From Marinoscillum sp. 108 (lineage in GTDB: Bacteria > Bacteroidota > Bacteroidia > Cytophagales > Cyclobacteriaceae), in the NCBI RefSeq assembly GCF_902506655.1, contig NZ_LR734808.1:992001-1056000 (forward strand): a DNA stretch of 64,000 nt, read 5' to 3'. This document shows positions 52,141 through 61,200 of the stretch, piece after piece (position 1 is the first letter of the stretch; the number at the start of each line of letters is the position of its first letter). Made by a program: the position numbers and the translations under genes. The notes under the pieces are model-generated. The model searched no databases. It was not told where the DNA came from and saw only the letters and a list, made by a program, of their open reading frames with translations.

Positions 52141-55100
52141 CTAGAAATAAGCGGTCACCTGCACCGATCCTGTATGTACAGCCGCACTTTCTGCAGATTT
52201 TCTACCAAAGTATTGAAGCGAAAGCTGCAACCCTTTGCCCAGGGACTGCTGCCAGTTGATATTCCACTTCTGGTTAGTCCCTGGCTGGAGGGCTTCAAGT
52301 AGCTCATAGCCCAGATACGAGTTGATTTCCCCTTCGAATTGAATTTCCAGCCAAGTGAAGGAAGCATTCAGGTTACCTTGCCCCGACCTGACCCATGTGG
52401 CTTCCAGCTTATATTCATTGATCTGGGTATTCTCATCTCCCTCCGCCAACCTTTGTTTGTCTCTTCTGCCATAGCCCGTGATGAGTCTGAAGGTATTCAG
52501 TGGCTGCCAGACCACCTCGCTTTCAATGGTTCTTCTCCCAAGGCTAAAATTCCTGCTTTCCAGAAAATCCGAATGATTAACCGTTTCGCCCAGCCCACCA
52601 CGGCCTCTCAAAGTAACCACTGACCCAAATCCAATGCGGTAGGCAGCGAGCCAATCCTGCTTCTCTCTAATCTCAAATCCCCCACTGAGCAATGATTTAC
52701 TACTCTGCCCTGAACGCGTGACATCCAATCCAAAGCCCGGAGCATTCCTGTTGTAGAAAAGGGTATGACGATAGAGGTTCCTTGCTGAAACAACTTTCTC
52801 ATCACTGAGGTCCACAGAGAAGGGATCCAACCTTGACATCAAATCCTGCGAAGTGGTTTTGAAGTCATATTTCAGGTTGGTATTGAAAGACACCCGGGAC
52901 AACACGGGTAAAATCCCGCTTTCATCACGCCAGCCCTCGGGCATTTTCACATCCAGCGTGTGTATGTAAGTAGACTGGTAGGCATTGATGTACTCATCTG
53001 TGGGTGTGAATAATTTAATGAAGGTCTTCTCATCTGGATTAATAGCTTCATAAAATTCATTGATATCCTGTATTCCATCTTCATTTTCGTCCCGCCAGGT
53101 ATGAGTCCCCTCTCCCGTAGCTACATTCAAAAAAACAAATTCCCGCTTCAGCTCACGAATGTTTGCCGTCGCAAAAGTAAGGTTACTGGTAATGTGCCGC
53201 TTCGCAAAATGTCCCAACCAGGATACCCTACCAAGTATATTCTCATCTGTATCCCTGTCACCAATCTGTTCTTTCACCTTCCGGTAGTTGAGCTGAGCAC
53301 CCACCTGATGATTCGTCAGGCTTTTGGAATTCATCGTGAACCGGTATTCCTCGGCTTCTGTATAGGGACTCAGTGTGCCATCTACAGGGAGTTTGTCCTT
53401 TCTGAGGATATAGTCTGCTCTAAAGGTGGTTTTCAATGAATCTCCGCTTTCGACGAAAAAATCATGAGCATCAAAATACATCAATGTACTCAACACTTCT
53501 TCGGTGTCCACATCAGTGGTTGTGTTGTGATCCAATGAAAAATGATAGCCCGGTCGAAGTACCCAATCCACGAGCTGAATCTGTTGGCTGGACCGGAGCC
53601 ATTCGGAGTGATATCCCGTGGGTTGATTGGTCATAAGGAAATTACTGGACTTCACCTCCATTGGGCCAATCCTGTGACCAAGATTTAACTCCTGCTGGAC
53701 ACCCGCAACAACCTGAGCCCTATTCCTCACGGTGAGGCCATATTGACCACCATTGCGGTCGTCTTTTCTTAATCCAACCTGCGCAGAAAAAATCTGATCC
53801 TGCCGGGTCTTCAGGGTATCTGCAAATACATCGTAACCCCAGTCCCGATCGTAATCGGCACTTCTAAATCGATCAATAAAGGTGAAATACCTGCTATCAA
53901 ACTCATAAGTCAGCTCTGCATTGACCGGATAGCCCGCTAAAAATGAAATCTCACGACCCGAAGACACCACCCCTCCTTTCCATGCAAAGCCGCTGTTGTC
54001 AGCATCGTCTATGGGAGAATACAGATTTTGATCCAGTGTGGATATGGCCAGCTCCTGATAGACCTGTTCATAAGCCCCTATTTTGGCCCGCAAACCTGAA
54101 ACAAACATTCGCTTCTGATTGGGTGTGGGGATGACCTGTATAGGCGCATAACTGCCAGCACCGGTCCCTACCCATTCATAAATCCGTCCATTTGAAGTAG
54201 TATTTGCGAGCATGTAGTCTCCGTTGCCTGTACCCACTTCAGAAAAACTAATCCTGAATACAGCGACTTCCGGGTCAGTGCTTTGCTGGAAGATGCTGAT
54301 CTGCGCACCTTCTGCATTGACCGTATCCCGCTTTTGATATAGGACAGCATTTTCAATGTATGCAGTAGAGTCCACACCAGAAATACTCGCGACACCACCA
54401 TTGTCGCCTGCTGCTCTAAGGTTCAGCACATCGGATTCGTTCAGGTCAAAGGCCAGGGTATTGGATGGATTATCCTTTTCCTGATAATAATTAAAGTACA
54501 CCGATAAGTGCTCATTGCTGAGCTGCTGAGTGGCAGATAGGTTGGTTCTGGTATAGAACTGATTGGCAAACTCATAATCCACACGAATCCTGGAAAATCG
54601 GGTGATGATGACCGCACTACTGAAGGTAATTTCTCCAAGATTATAATCGATCACATAATCCCGATCAAATCCCCGCTCCAGCAACCTTCCGTCCAAATAG
54701 ACCCGCTCGGAGTTAGCCATCACGATGATAAATCGCTCTCCATTGGCTCCTCGCAATTTATAGGGGCCCTGTACACCCTCCTGCGGCTGAATCACCGCCG
54801 AGGTAAACTGACCCTTGGCCAGCGCCCCGGACACCTGAGAAGTGGATTTCCAATCTTTGCCCACAGATGTGTGAGCCTTCATGGCCAGCCCTTGCACATT
54901 CTTATAGTATTTTAGAAAATAGCTCTCCTTCACCGGGTTCTGCAGTACAATATCCCCAGCAATCACTTCAAACTGGTCATTGTATAACTTGATAAACACA
55001 TTATCAAAATCTCTGATTTGCTGCGTGTTACCTTCTGGTTGATAAGGGATATTCTGATCCGTAATGACAGCACTCACCTTCAGGTCTTCGCTAAGATTGC

Positions 55101-55629
55101 CTTCCATTTGGAGGTTAAGAGCTGAATTAACAAAGACATTCTGGCGGTTGCCGAAGGTGACTCCACGGGTGATCGCCCCAAAGGTGCTAACCGTCCCAAA
55201 AGAAAAGATCTCTTCCTCTTTGATCGGTGAAAGGGCTGTACCTCTTTCTCTCAGTGCACCGGCAGTGTATCTATTCACATCTCTGTTGAACACCGGCCTG
55301 TGTATGACTTCAGAAACGGAACGGAAACAAATCTCCACTGAGTCCTGAGGGAGCGTCTCCAAAAAGGTGATGGTGCGATGATCGGGTTCGAGGCGAAATG
55401 CCACATCGGGATTGATAGAAACGCTGGAAGCTTCTACTGGCAAGGTGTCCAGCAAAACAGTTTCTCCAACCAAATAAGTGGAGCACTTAAACGACTGAGA
55501 ATGGGCTGTCAGGACGATCAACCCAAACAGCAAAATCAGGCTATACCGAATAGACAGGTAATGAGATGTAGAAGGTAGTACCTTTCCCCTGCTCCGATTC
55601 AAACCATATGTTACCTCCGGCGTTTTCAA
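52141..55629 (-). CDS. Giant outer-membrane beta-barrel protein of unknown function
   Basis: A protein of up to 1162 residues. A signal-like helix (SIRYSLILLFGLIVLTAHSQ) precedes a region of beta-rich repeats; the second half is strand after strand (GYHFSLDHNTTTDV, YRIGFGSVVTLRGRG) up to a final Phe (GSVQVTAYF), which fits a BAM-inserted barrel. No TonB box or plug is evident. The listed ATG at 55629 overlaps the upstream kinase gene by 89 bases, and a CTG at 55557 would put the signal first. Length and overlap suggest it is made with the kinase. I do not recognise the family. Confidence 0.75.
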   Translation of the reverse strand: MKTPEVTYGLNRSRGKVLPSTSHYLSIRYSLILLFGLIVLTAHSQSFKCSTYLVGETVLLDTLPVEASSVSINPDVAFRLEPDHRTITFLETLPQDSVEICFRSVSEVIHRPVFNRDVNRYTAGALRERGTALSPIKEEEIFSFGTVSTFGAITRGVTFGNRQNVFVNSALNLQMEGNLSEDLKVSAVITDQNIPYQPEGNTQQIRDFDNVFIKLYNDQFEVIAGDIVLQNPVKESYFLKYYKNVQGLAMKAHTSVGKDWKSTSQVSGALAKGQFTSAVIQPQEGVQGPYKLRGANGERFIIVMANSERVYLDGRLLERGFDRDYVIDYNLGEITFSSAVIITRFSRIRVDYEFANQFYTRTNLSATQQLSNEHLSVYFNYYQEKDNPSNTLAFDLNESDVLNLRAAGDNGGVASISGVDSTAYIENAVLYQKRDTVNAEGAQISIFQQSTDPEVAVFRISFSEVGTGNGDYMLANTTSNGRIYEWVGTGAGSYAPIQVIPTPNQKRMFVSGLRAKIGAYEQVYQELAISTLDQNLYSPIDDADNSGFAWKGGVVSSGREISFLAGYPVNAELTYEFDSRYFTFIDRFRSADYDRDWGYDVFADTLKTRQDQIFSAQVGLRKDDRNGGQYGLTVRNRAQVVAGVQQELNLGHRIGPMEVKSSNFLMTNQPTGYHSEWLRSSQQIQLVDWVLRPGYHFSLDHNTTTDVDTEEVLSTLMYFDAHDFFVESGDSLKTTFRADYILRKDKLPVDGTLSPYTEAEEYRFTMNSKSLTNHQVGAQLNYRKVKEQIGDRDTDENILGRVSWLGHFAKRHITSNLTFATANIRELKREFVFLNVATGEGTHTWRDENEDGIQDINEFYEAINPDEKTFIKLFTPTDEYINAYQSTYIHTLDVKMPEGWRDESGILPVLSRVSFNTNLKYDFKTTSQDLMSRLDPFSVDLSDEKVVSARNLYRHTLFYNRNAPGFGLDVTRSGQSSKSLLSGGFEIREKQDWLAAYRIGFGSVVTLRGRGGLGETVNHSDFLESRNFSLGRRTIESEVVWQPLNTFRLITGYGRRDKQRLAEGDENTQINEYKLEATWVRSGQGNLNASFTWLEIQFEGEINSYLGYELLEALQPGTNQKWNINWQQSLGKGLQLSLQYFGRKSAESAAVHTGSVQVTAYF

Positions 55630-58600
55630 TTCCTTTTTTAGCTACAGCTAAACCTATCCCACTTCCTTTAGATTTAGTACTAAAATAGGGAGTAAATACT
55701 TTTTCTTTTTGCTCATCAGAAATTCCCATTCCCGAATCCGCCACAGACAGGATCATTTTATCACCGCTCACACGCACGCCTACCTTTATTTTGTGCGTTT
55801 CGGGGGTCTCCTTAGACTGTATGGCATTGAGTAAAATATTGGTAATAACCCGACTGAAAATCTTCGGATCCAGATAAACCATAACAGACTTCACCTCATA
55901 GTCTTTCTTCAATGCCACTTCATTGCTTTGGTAGAGATCAATAGTCTTATTCAATAGACCTATCACTTCCACCGGCTCATTATTAGGTGCGGGCATTTTG
56001 GCAAACTCTGAAAAAGAGTCTGCTATGCTGCTGAGAGAATCCACCTGACTGATCAGCGCTTCGCAAGTCTTATATTCCTTGCTTTCTGTTTCGAATGATC
56101 GCATCATCTGCTGGATCTTCAGTCGCATAGGTGTCAGTGGGTTTTTGATTTCATGTGCCACCTGACGGGCTATTTCATTCCAGGCCGACTCCTTCTGTAT
56201 AGCCGCCAGTGCCTCCTTGCTCTCTTCCAGCTTCACCAGCATGATATTGTATTCTTTGACCAGACTCCCAATCTCATCTTGTGCTTCATAGTGAATAGGC
56301 TGGTTGGTCTCCTCAAGGCTGATTTTTCTGATTCGCTCACCAATCTTCTTCAGTGGCCTCACCAGCTGACCGACAATCACATTCCCTCCAAGCAGTGATA
56401 TGAGGAATATGATTGAAAAAATAACCACGAGGCTATTAAATACCTCTACCTGCTGCTGGCGCAAGTGATTTTTAGAATCGAAATAAGGCATAGATAAGAA
56501 AGCCATAAGGCGGCCGTCTTTGTAGGACCTGAGCGCCGTATAGGAAGTTTTGAAATCTAACTTTCCAATGGTTTCATCTAATATGATGTTCTGCTCTCGC
56601 TTATTTTTGATCTGGTAATATGCTTTTGTATCCAGCAGCCTGGAAAGTAACCCGAGCCTGAAGATCTCCGGCTGACTGGTAATGACCAACCGTCCATTGA
56701 TATCATAGATATTGAGGTCAGACTGAGCAAGGGTAGCAGCTTCCACAATTTCGTTGGCATATTCATCGATATTGATCTGATTAGAGAAAAACATTTCAGA
56801 CTGATCCAGGATATTCTCTGCGATATTATAGCTCCTCTTCTGAAAATTACGATCAATCTCCTCACGGTAGGAAGAATTCAATGTATTAATCAAGGCAACG
56901 CTCACCACCAGCATAGGCAGTAAAAAGGACAAACCCAGGTAGACCTGAATCTTGGTAGACAGATTGAACTGAGCTCCAGATACAAAAATGCGGGCGCCAA
57001 GAAACAGGAATCCTGTGAAGAAAACCAATAGCAAAAACATAAAACTTGAATTGGCCAGGATCGCCTGAGTCTGATAAGTCGGAGACACTATAATCACCGT
57101 GCGGTTGTCTACAGTCTTTAGACCAAAGTAGTGATACCCCCCTTTCTCCAACCCATTATCATACAGCTCTTCATCCTGAAACTCAGCACTCGAAAGCTTA
57201 TTTTCAAAGCTGTAGCGGCCCTGCTTGTAGAGCATCTCACCGTTCTTATACACGGCATAGTCAAACTCTACTTTACTTCCCAGATAATATTTACTCTCCA
57301 GAAGCAATTCAGGAAACACACTGGATGGGATGTACTTCTTCAGCGTAAGGTCGAGTAAAATATAGCCTACCTGACGACCATATGCCGAAATCTCCAGAAA
57401 GCATAAGTATTTGTTTCTGACGTTCTCTTCCCGATCTTCCATGAAATAAATGCCCTCATAATCGGTATAATATTCAGGAATGGCATACTCCTGCTGCCAC
57501 GCTTTATATGACTTGGTCGAAACGTCAGGCTGCAGAGATTCACCCGCAGCATCAAATAAATAAACATCTATGTCGTACTTCTTAAAATAGGATGCCAAAA
57601 ACTGTCTCTTGATCTTCTCCCTGATGTTTTGTCGGGCCAGAATCTTGCTCATAAGACGGGTTCTTACGTATCGATCCTGAGAAATCTCCTGGATGATTTC
57701 ACTGAGATAATACTCCCCTATAATGTCATTTCTAATCAGAAGTCTGTTAGCAAACTTCTCTTTAGCTACTAAATCATCCTTCTCGTGATGCTTGTAAACT
57801 GCCAGAGAGCTCACAATGGATGTGGTTGCGAAAACCATGACCAGAAAGATGAAAGTCTGGTAACGAAGCCTGTTGATCGCTTTACTAAACTTCCAGAAGT
57901 CAACCAAACAGGAAAGTAGCACAAATGCACTCGCATACCCCAGACCAGGACCAGGCAATACAATAGTTAGGGGGAGCGCACTCACCATAAGAATGTATTT
58001 CAGCACTTTATTTACAGGAAGGACAAACAGAGTCAATTGGCAAATGCTGAAAATCAGCATCACTGATAGCCCTATCAATATCAAAAATGCATATGCACTG
58101 ATCCTTAACTCATTAAAAACGATAGAGCTACTGATGTCCAACTCAACCTGCGAATGCTCTAAAAGCAGCCAGGTAGATCCGTAGACCAGCCAAGCCACCA
58201 TCACAATCATTAGTGAAAGGAGTACCCCTATCCCGATAGCCCCTGGACGAGACAATTTGCTCACCCAATCTGACAGGTCGCTCACCACGGCGCTGTACAC
58301 AATGGCAGATATGATGAAAAGCACAAATCCATTCACAAGTAAGTCCCCCAAGGTGGGGTTGATCAGATCTGCTGCAAAAAATACCGGATTGAAGAGGTCC
58401 CAATCACCAACGGCTGTCTGTGTATACCAAAAAAGCAGCAGCCTCCATCCCACAATAATCATGATCAAAAGTCCTGATCTTTGGAGTTTGGAATAGGAAG
58501 ATCTCCCAAGAGCGCTTATGACAAACCAAACACACAGCAACCCCGCCAGAATCAAAGCCACTAATCCCATCCACTCACCATTTGGATGGCCCTGTTCTGA

Positions 58601-59146
58601 AATAACTGCCGTAAATAAGGGAATACCGTTGAATGAAAAAGTATGTGGGCCACTGTCCGTAATTCTCAGTTCATAAGCCTCGAAAATTTCGCTATTGAGC
58701 CGATCAGATAGGTACTGGTTTTTGACCGGAGGACTTTCATAAAGCGTAACCATTGAGAAAATTTCGATCAGATCCCGATCGGTTACCACCTGCCTCCCTT
58801 TGACAATCCGTACTCCAAAGTCATCCTTTATGGTATAAAGGGTGTCTGACTTTTTTAAAGCGCCATATTCAGGATAAAACTGATTGTCAGTCCAGTAGAC
58901 CAATCCCCCATTAACAAAGACCCGCTTGCTAAAACGAGCATTGTCTTTAATGGAAAAAGGGTTGGTATAGACAGCCAATTCATTCTCAAATTGATCTATG
59001 TCTTGCTGTTGGGCCCTAAGTACGGTTTGTAAATTAGTGGATATTACCTGAGCAATCGTCTCGGGTTGTCGATTGCTGGTTATCCCATAGAAAAGGACAG
59101 CCAGAAGAATTAGTAGAAAGAGAAAAAAGCTGAATTTTAGCCGCAT
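55541..59146 (-). CDS. Large sensor histidine kinase (NtrY-like)
   Basis: A 1201-residue membrane kinase. The N-terminal 400 residues contain many membrane helices, followed by a large extracytoplasmic domain and a further helix near 740. HAMP (about 905-965), HisKA with the phospho-acceptor His998 in VAHEIKNPL, and an HATPase_c domain (NILLNAIQ, DSGMGISDEQ, GSGIGLAVAK) form the output. The KNPLTPMRLKIQ stretch resembles NtrY kinases. No response regulator lies next to it. It begins 27 bases after the DUF983 gene, so it may be the tail of the oxidase-biogenesis operon; its 3' end overlaps the outer-membrane protein gene. Confidence 0.9.
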   Translation of the reverse strand: MRLKFSFFLFLLILLAVLFYGITSNRQPETIAQVISTNLQTVLRAQQQDIDQFENELAVYTNPFSIKDNARFSKRVFVNGGLVYWTDNQFYPEYGALKKSDTLYTIKDDFGVRIVKGRQVVTDRDLIEIFSMVTLYESPPVKNQYLSDRLNSEIFEAYELRITDSGPHTFSFNGIPLFTAVISEQGHPNGEWMGLVALILAGLLCVWFVISALGRSSYSKLQRSGLLIMIIVGWRLLLFWYTQTAVGDWDLFNPVFFAADLINPTLGDLLVNGFVLFIISAIVYSAVVSDLSDWVSKLSRPGAIGIGVLLSLMIVMVAWLVYGSTWLLLEHSQVELDISSSIVFNELRISAYAFLILIGLSVMLIFSICQLTLFVLPVNKVLKYILMVSALPLTIVLPGPGLGYASAFVLLSCLVDFWKFSKAINRLRYQTFIFLVMVFATTSIVSSLAVYKHHEKDDLVAKEKFANRLLIRNDIIGEYYLSEIIQEISQDRYVRTRLMSKILARQNIREKIKRQFLASYFKKYDIDVYLFDAAGESLQPDVSTKSYKAWQQEYAIPEYYTDYEGIYFMEDREENVRNKYLCFLEISAYGRQVGYILLDLTLKKYIPSSVFPELLLESKYYLGSKVEFDYAVYKNGEMLYKQGRYSFENKLSSAEFQDEELYDNGLEKGGYHYFGLKTVDNRTVIIVSPTYQTQAILANSSFMFLLLVFFTGFLFLGARIFVSGAQFNLSTKIQVYLGLSFLLPMLVVSVALINTLNSSYREEIDRNFQKRSYNIAENILDQSEMFFSNQINIDEYANEIVEAATLAQSDLNIYDINGRLVITSQPEIFRLGLLSRLLDTKAYYQIKNKREQNIILDETIGKLDFKTSYTALRSYKDGRLMAFLSMPYFDSKNHLRQQQVEVFNSLVVIFSIIFLISLLGGNVIVGQLVRPLKKIGERIRKISLEETNQPIHYEAQDEIGSLVKEYNIMLVKLEESKEALAAIQKESAWNEIARQVAHEIKNPLTPMRLKIQQMMRSFETESKEYKTCEALISQVDSLSSIADSFSEFAKMPAPNNEPVEVIGLLNKTIDLYQSNEVALKKDYEVKSVMVYLDPKIFSRVITNILLNAIQSKETPETHKIKVGVRVSGDKMILSVADSGMGISDEQKEKVFTPYFSTKSKGSGIGLAVAKKGIENAGGNIWFESEQGKGTTFYISLPVYSV

Positions 59147-59173
59147 ACCTTAGATAATCACTCCCAAGATACA

Positions 59174-59557
59174 CTATTTCGATTTTTTCGGATCGTAAGT
59201 GACTCCTCCGAAAACATAGGTAAATATGATCCTGGAATACCTGAAGGTGAAGGGGTACAAAAGCAGTGCCACAGCCGATATACTGATAATATAAGTTTCG
59301 AGTGACGGATCCCCCACAAAAACATATAAGACAAACACAGTAGCTAAAAAAATACCGACTGAGAGCGCATAACTCACATACATGGCACCATAGTAAAAAC
59401 CGGGCTCCTGCTCAAAGCGATGGCCACAATGAGGGCAGTTTTCGTGCATGGCTCCAAACTTTCTCAAATTCGAAATGGGATACAGAAACATATTCCCTTC
59501 CCTACATCTGGGACACTTACCTTCAATTATTGCCTTCAAAGGCCCTTTTTTTGCCAT
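59174..59557 (-). CDS. DUF983 family membrane protein with zinc-ribbon cysteines
   Basis: A 127-residue membrane protein. CPRCREGNMF and CPHCGHRF form a likely four-cysteine zinc ribbon at the N-terminus, followed by two to three membrane helices (YVSYALSVGIFLATVFVLYVF; YIISISAVALLLYPF). This is the DUF983 family, which in Bacteroidota and Alphaproteobacteria lies in cytochrome c oxidase gene clusters. I use the ATG at 59557, which precedes the conserved start. It overlaps the 85-residue gene by 35 bases. Confidence 0.88.
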   Translation of the reverse strand: MAKKGPLKAIIEGKCPRCREGNMFLYPISNLRKFGAMHENCPHCGHRFEQEPGFYYGAMYVSYALSVGIFLATVFVLYVFVGDPSLETYIISISAVALLLYPFTFRYSRIIFTYVFGGVTYDPKKSK

Positions 59558-59780
59558 TAACTTTCGCATTACGATACCAGATGAACGCCACTAGTCCAAT
59601 AATAAGATATGGGGCGCAGAATAAATAGAGGATCCCGAAATTCAGACCTGCAGCCAAGGCAGTGTCACCATGACTCACATTATTCACCACTTGGGTCCTA
59701 CACATGGCACATTGCGCATGAGTAAGCACTGGCATCATGAATAAAGCAACCAATGAAAGTAAATATCTAACTTGTTTCAT
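59523..59780 (-). CDS. Small secreted membrane protein with a CxxC motif
   Basis: An 85-residue protein: signal peptide (MKQVRYLLSLVALFMMPVLTHA) followed by QCAMCRTQVVNNVS, then one membrane helix (LNFGILYLFCAPYLIIGLVAF) and a basic tail. The two cysteines four apart at the start of the mature chain could bind copper or form a disulfide; this is inference. It lies between the DUF420 and DUF983 genes in an oxidase biogenesis cluster and is a frequent neighbour of these genes in Bacteroidota. Function unknown. Confidence 0.75.
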   Translation of the reverse strand: MKQVRYLLSLVALFMMPVLTHAQCAMCRTQVVNNVSHGDTALAAGLNFGILYLFCAPYLIIGLVAFIWYRNAKVNGKKRAFEGNN

Positions 59781-59811
59781 GCCTGGAAAACAGCCTCGTA
59801 ATTGATTAGGT

Positions 59812-60396
59812 TCAAAGGTAATAAGGACTAATCATAAGATAAACGATCACCCCAGTAACAGATACATACAACCACACTGGAAAGGTATACTTTACAATCC
59901 TTACGTGCTTCACAAACTGACCTGTGAGCGCATAATAGAAAGCGAAAAGGACAAATGGAACCACCACGATTGACAAAGCGATGTGTGAAAGCAGGGTAAG
60001 CAAATAGACCGTTCGATAACCCCCTATTTCAGCGCGTTCTGCTTCACTCAACACCCCATCGTGATTGATGTCCCCATAAACCGTGGAAACCGTAGAGGCA
60101 TGATATAAAACATATGAGAGCAGGAAAAGAGTCCCTAGTCCCAGAGCCGTCATCATGAGGTTCCGATGCAGGGTGGTACGCCGGGTCTTTATGGCTGCCA
60201 ATGCCGCAAGCAATAGTACAGCGGTAGCGCTGTTGATCACAGCATTTAAAGTAGGCAATAGCTGTATCCACCCGCCGTTCTCAAATGACAGCTTAACAGG
60301 AGCAAACAATAGAACGGCTACCACTACCGGGATCGCCACAGAAACTACCGTTATCCACTTAGAGTATGACTTACTGGTTTGAATAATCTGTTCCAT
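59812..60396 (-). CDS. DUF420 membrane protein with an EF-hand-like loop
   Basis: A 194-residue protein with about five membrane helices. Histidines at 77, 99, 138 and 164 lie at helix ends, as in the DUF420/YozB family linked to cytochrome c oxidase assembly. Between helices 3 and 4 is DINHDGVLSEAE (residues 109-120), which fits the 12-residue EF-hand calcium loop (D-x-N-x-D-G-x-L-S-x-x-E) exactly. The gene overlaps the 3' end of the SCO-like gene by 26 bases. Confidence 0.88.
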   Translation of the reverse strand: MEQIIQTSKSYSKWITVVSVAIPVVVAVLLFAPVKLSFENGGWIQLLPTLNAVINSATAVLLLAALAAIKTRRTTLHRNLMMTALGLGTLFLLSYVLYHASTVSTVYGDINHDGVLSEAERAEIGGYRTVYLLTLLSHIALSIVVVPFVLFAFYYALTGQFVKHVRIVKYTFPVWLYVSVTGVIVYLMISPYYL

Positions 60397-60790
60397 TATC
60401 TAGGTTTAGTAAATAAATATCAATTTCGGCAAGCAGCCTATCCACTTCCTCACGGTTTAACTCGAATTCCCCACGGATCATTCGCCCATTGTCAACTAAA
60501 TAAATTGAGCCGGGCAAGCCGCAGGAATCCAGCGGATATTCGTGGTAGTTCATTTTTTGGAGGTCTTTCATTTTGGCTATAATCCGATTTCGTTCATTCA
60601 CAAAATCCATAGCCAAATTAGCATCCAGCACAACGAAGCTACTGTCGTTGATACAGGTGGTATTCCATTCACCTAAAACAGGTAAGTCAAAACGATTCTC
60701 ACCAAAGGCTTGTAAGAAGAAATACCATGCGATAGGTAGCCCAAAAACTATCACAAAAAAGACAATAACAATCGGCCTGCTTTTGTTCAT
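60371..60790 (-). CDS. SCO-like protein lacking the thioredoxin/copper core
   Basis: A 139-residue protein in the slot where Bacteroidota oxidase clusters carry an SCO copper chaperone. It keeps the usual N-terminal membrane helix and FFLQAFGENRFDLPVLGE, and the C-terminal SIYLVDNGRMIRGEFELNREEVDRL part. The middle is shortened: no CxxxC copper motif and no conserved distal His region. The only cysteines are Cys46 and Cys90. It is therefore either a degraded SCO or a re-purposed one. The ATG at 60790 is preferred; another at 60796 is nearly adjacent. A terminator-like hairpin ends just upstream. Confidence 0.75.
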   Translation of the reverse strand: MNKSRPIVIVFFVIVFGLPIAWYFFLQAFGENRFDLPVLGEWNTTCINDSSFVVLDANLAMDFVNERNRIIAKMKDLQKMNYHEYPLDSCGLPGSIYLVDNGRMIRGEFELNREEVDRLLAEIDIYLLNLDNGTDYSNQ

Positions 60791-60798
60791 AATCATTC

Positions 60799-60835
60799 AA
60801 AAAAAAATCATGCCCAACTAACTCAGGCATGATTT
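60799..60835 (-). terminator. Terminator or attenuator between subunit IV and SCO-like genes
   Basis: AAATCATGCC (60805-60814) pairs perfectly with GGCATGATTT (60826-60835) around an 11-base loop. On the minus strand a run of T follows, ending at 60799, just before the start codon of the SCO-like gene (60796 or 60790). It lies 22 bases after the subunit IV stop. Confidence 0.85.
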
Positions 60836-60857
60836 AAACATTCATTTCTTCGGAAAG

Positions 60858-61181
60858 TTATTGAAGGACTTCCAAAATGGCCGCTCCCTGATACATCAAG
60901 ATGAAAATCAGGAAAACGATAAATATGATCGGAAGTAAAATGGACAACTTCAACGATTTCTTCTCATGCCCCAGGTGCATGAACTCAGCCACAATGTAAA
61001 AAGCCTTCACAATGGTCAGAATGATAAACACTGACGTTCTGAATACTCCTGCTGGTACTGTAAAAGCAATTACGAACTCGATGGCCGTAACCACGCCCAA
61101 AATCAAGGCTACTTTTAATATCTTATTTATCTTGGACTTATCTTCAGGGATTACCTGAACTTCTGTAGTTTCTAATTCCAT
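60858..61181 (-). CDS. Cytochrome c oxidase subunit IV (CyoD/CoxD type)
   Basis: A 107-residue protein with three membrane helices (ILKVALILGVVTAIEFVIAF; FRTSVFIILTIVKAFYIVAEF; LKLSILLPIIFIVFLIFILMY) and the EFMHLGHEKK loop, typical of prokaryotic subunit IV of haem-copper oxidases (COX4_pro). It is the third oxidase subunit gene downstream of cyoE and is followed by a terminator. It supports assembly or stability rather than catalysis. Confidence 0.9.
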   Translation of the reverse strand: MELETTEVQVIPEDKSKINKILKVALILGVVTAIEFVIAFTVPAGVFRTSVFIILTIVKAFYIVAEFMHLGHEKKSLKLSILLPIIFIVFLIFILMYQGAAILEVLQ

Positions 61182-61200
61182 GTTTGTGTCTATTTAAAAA

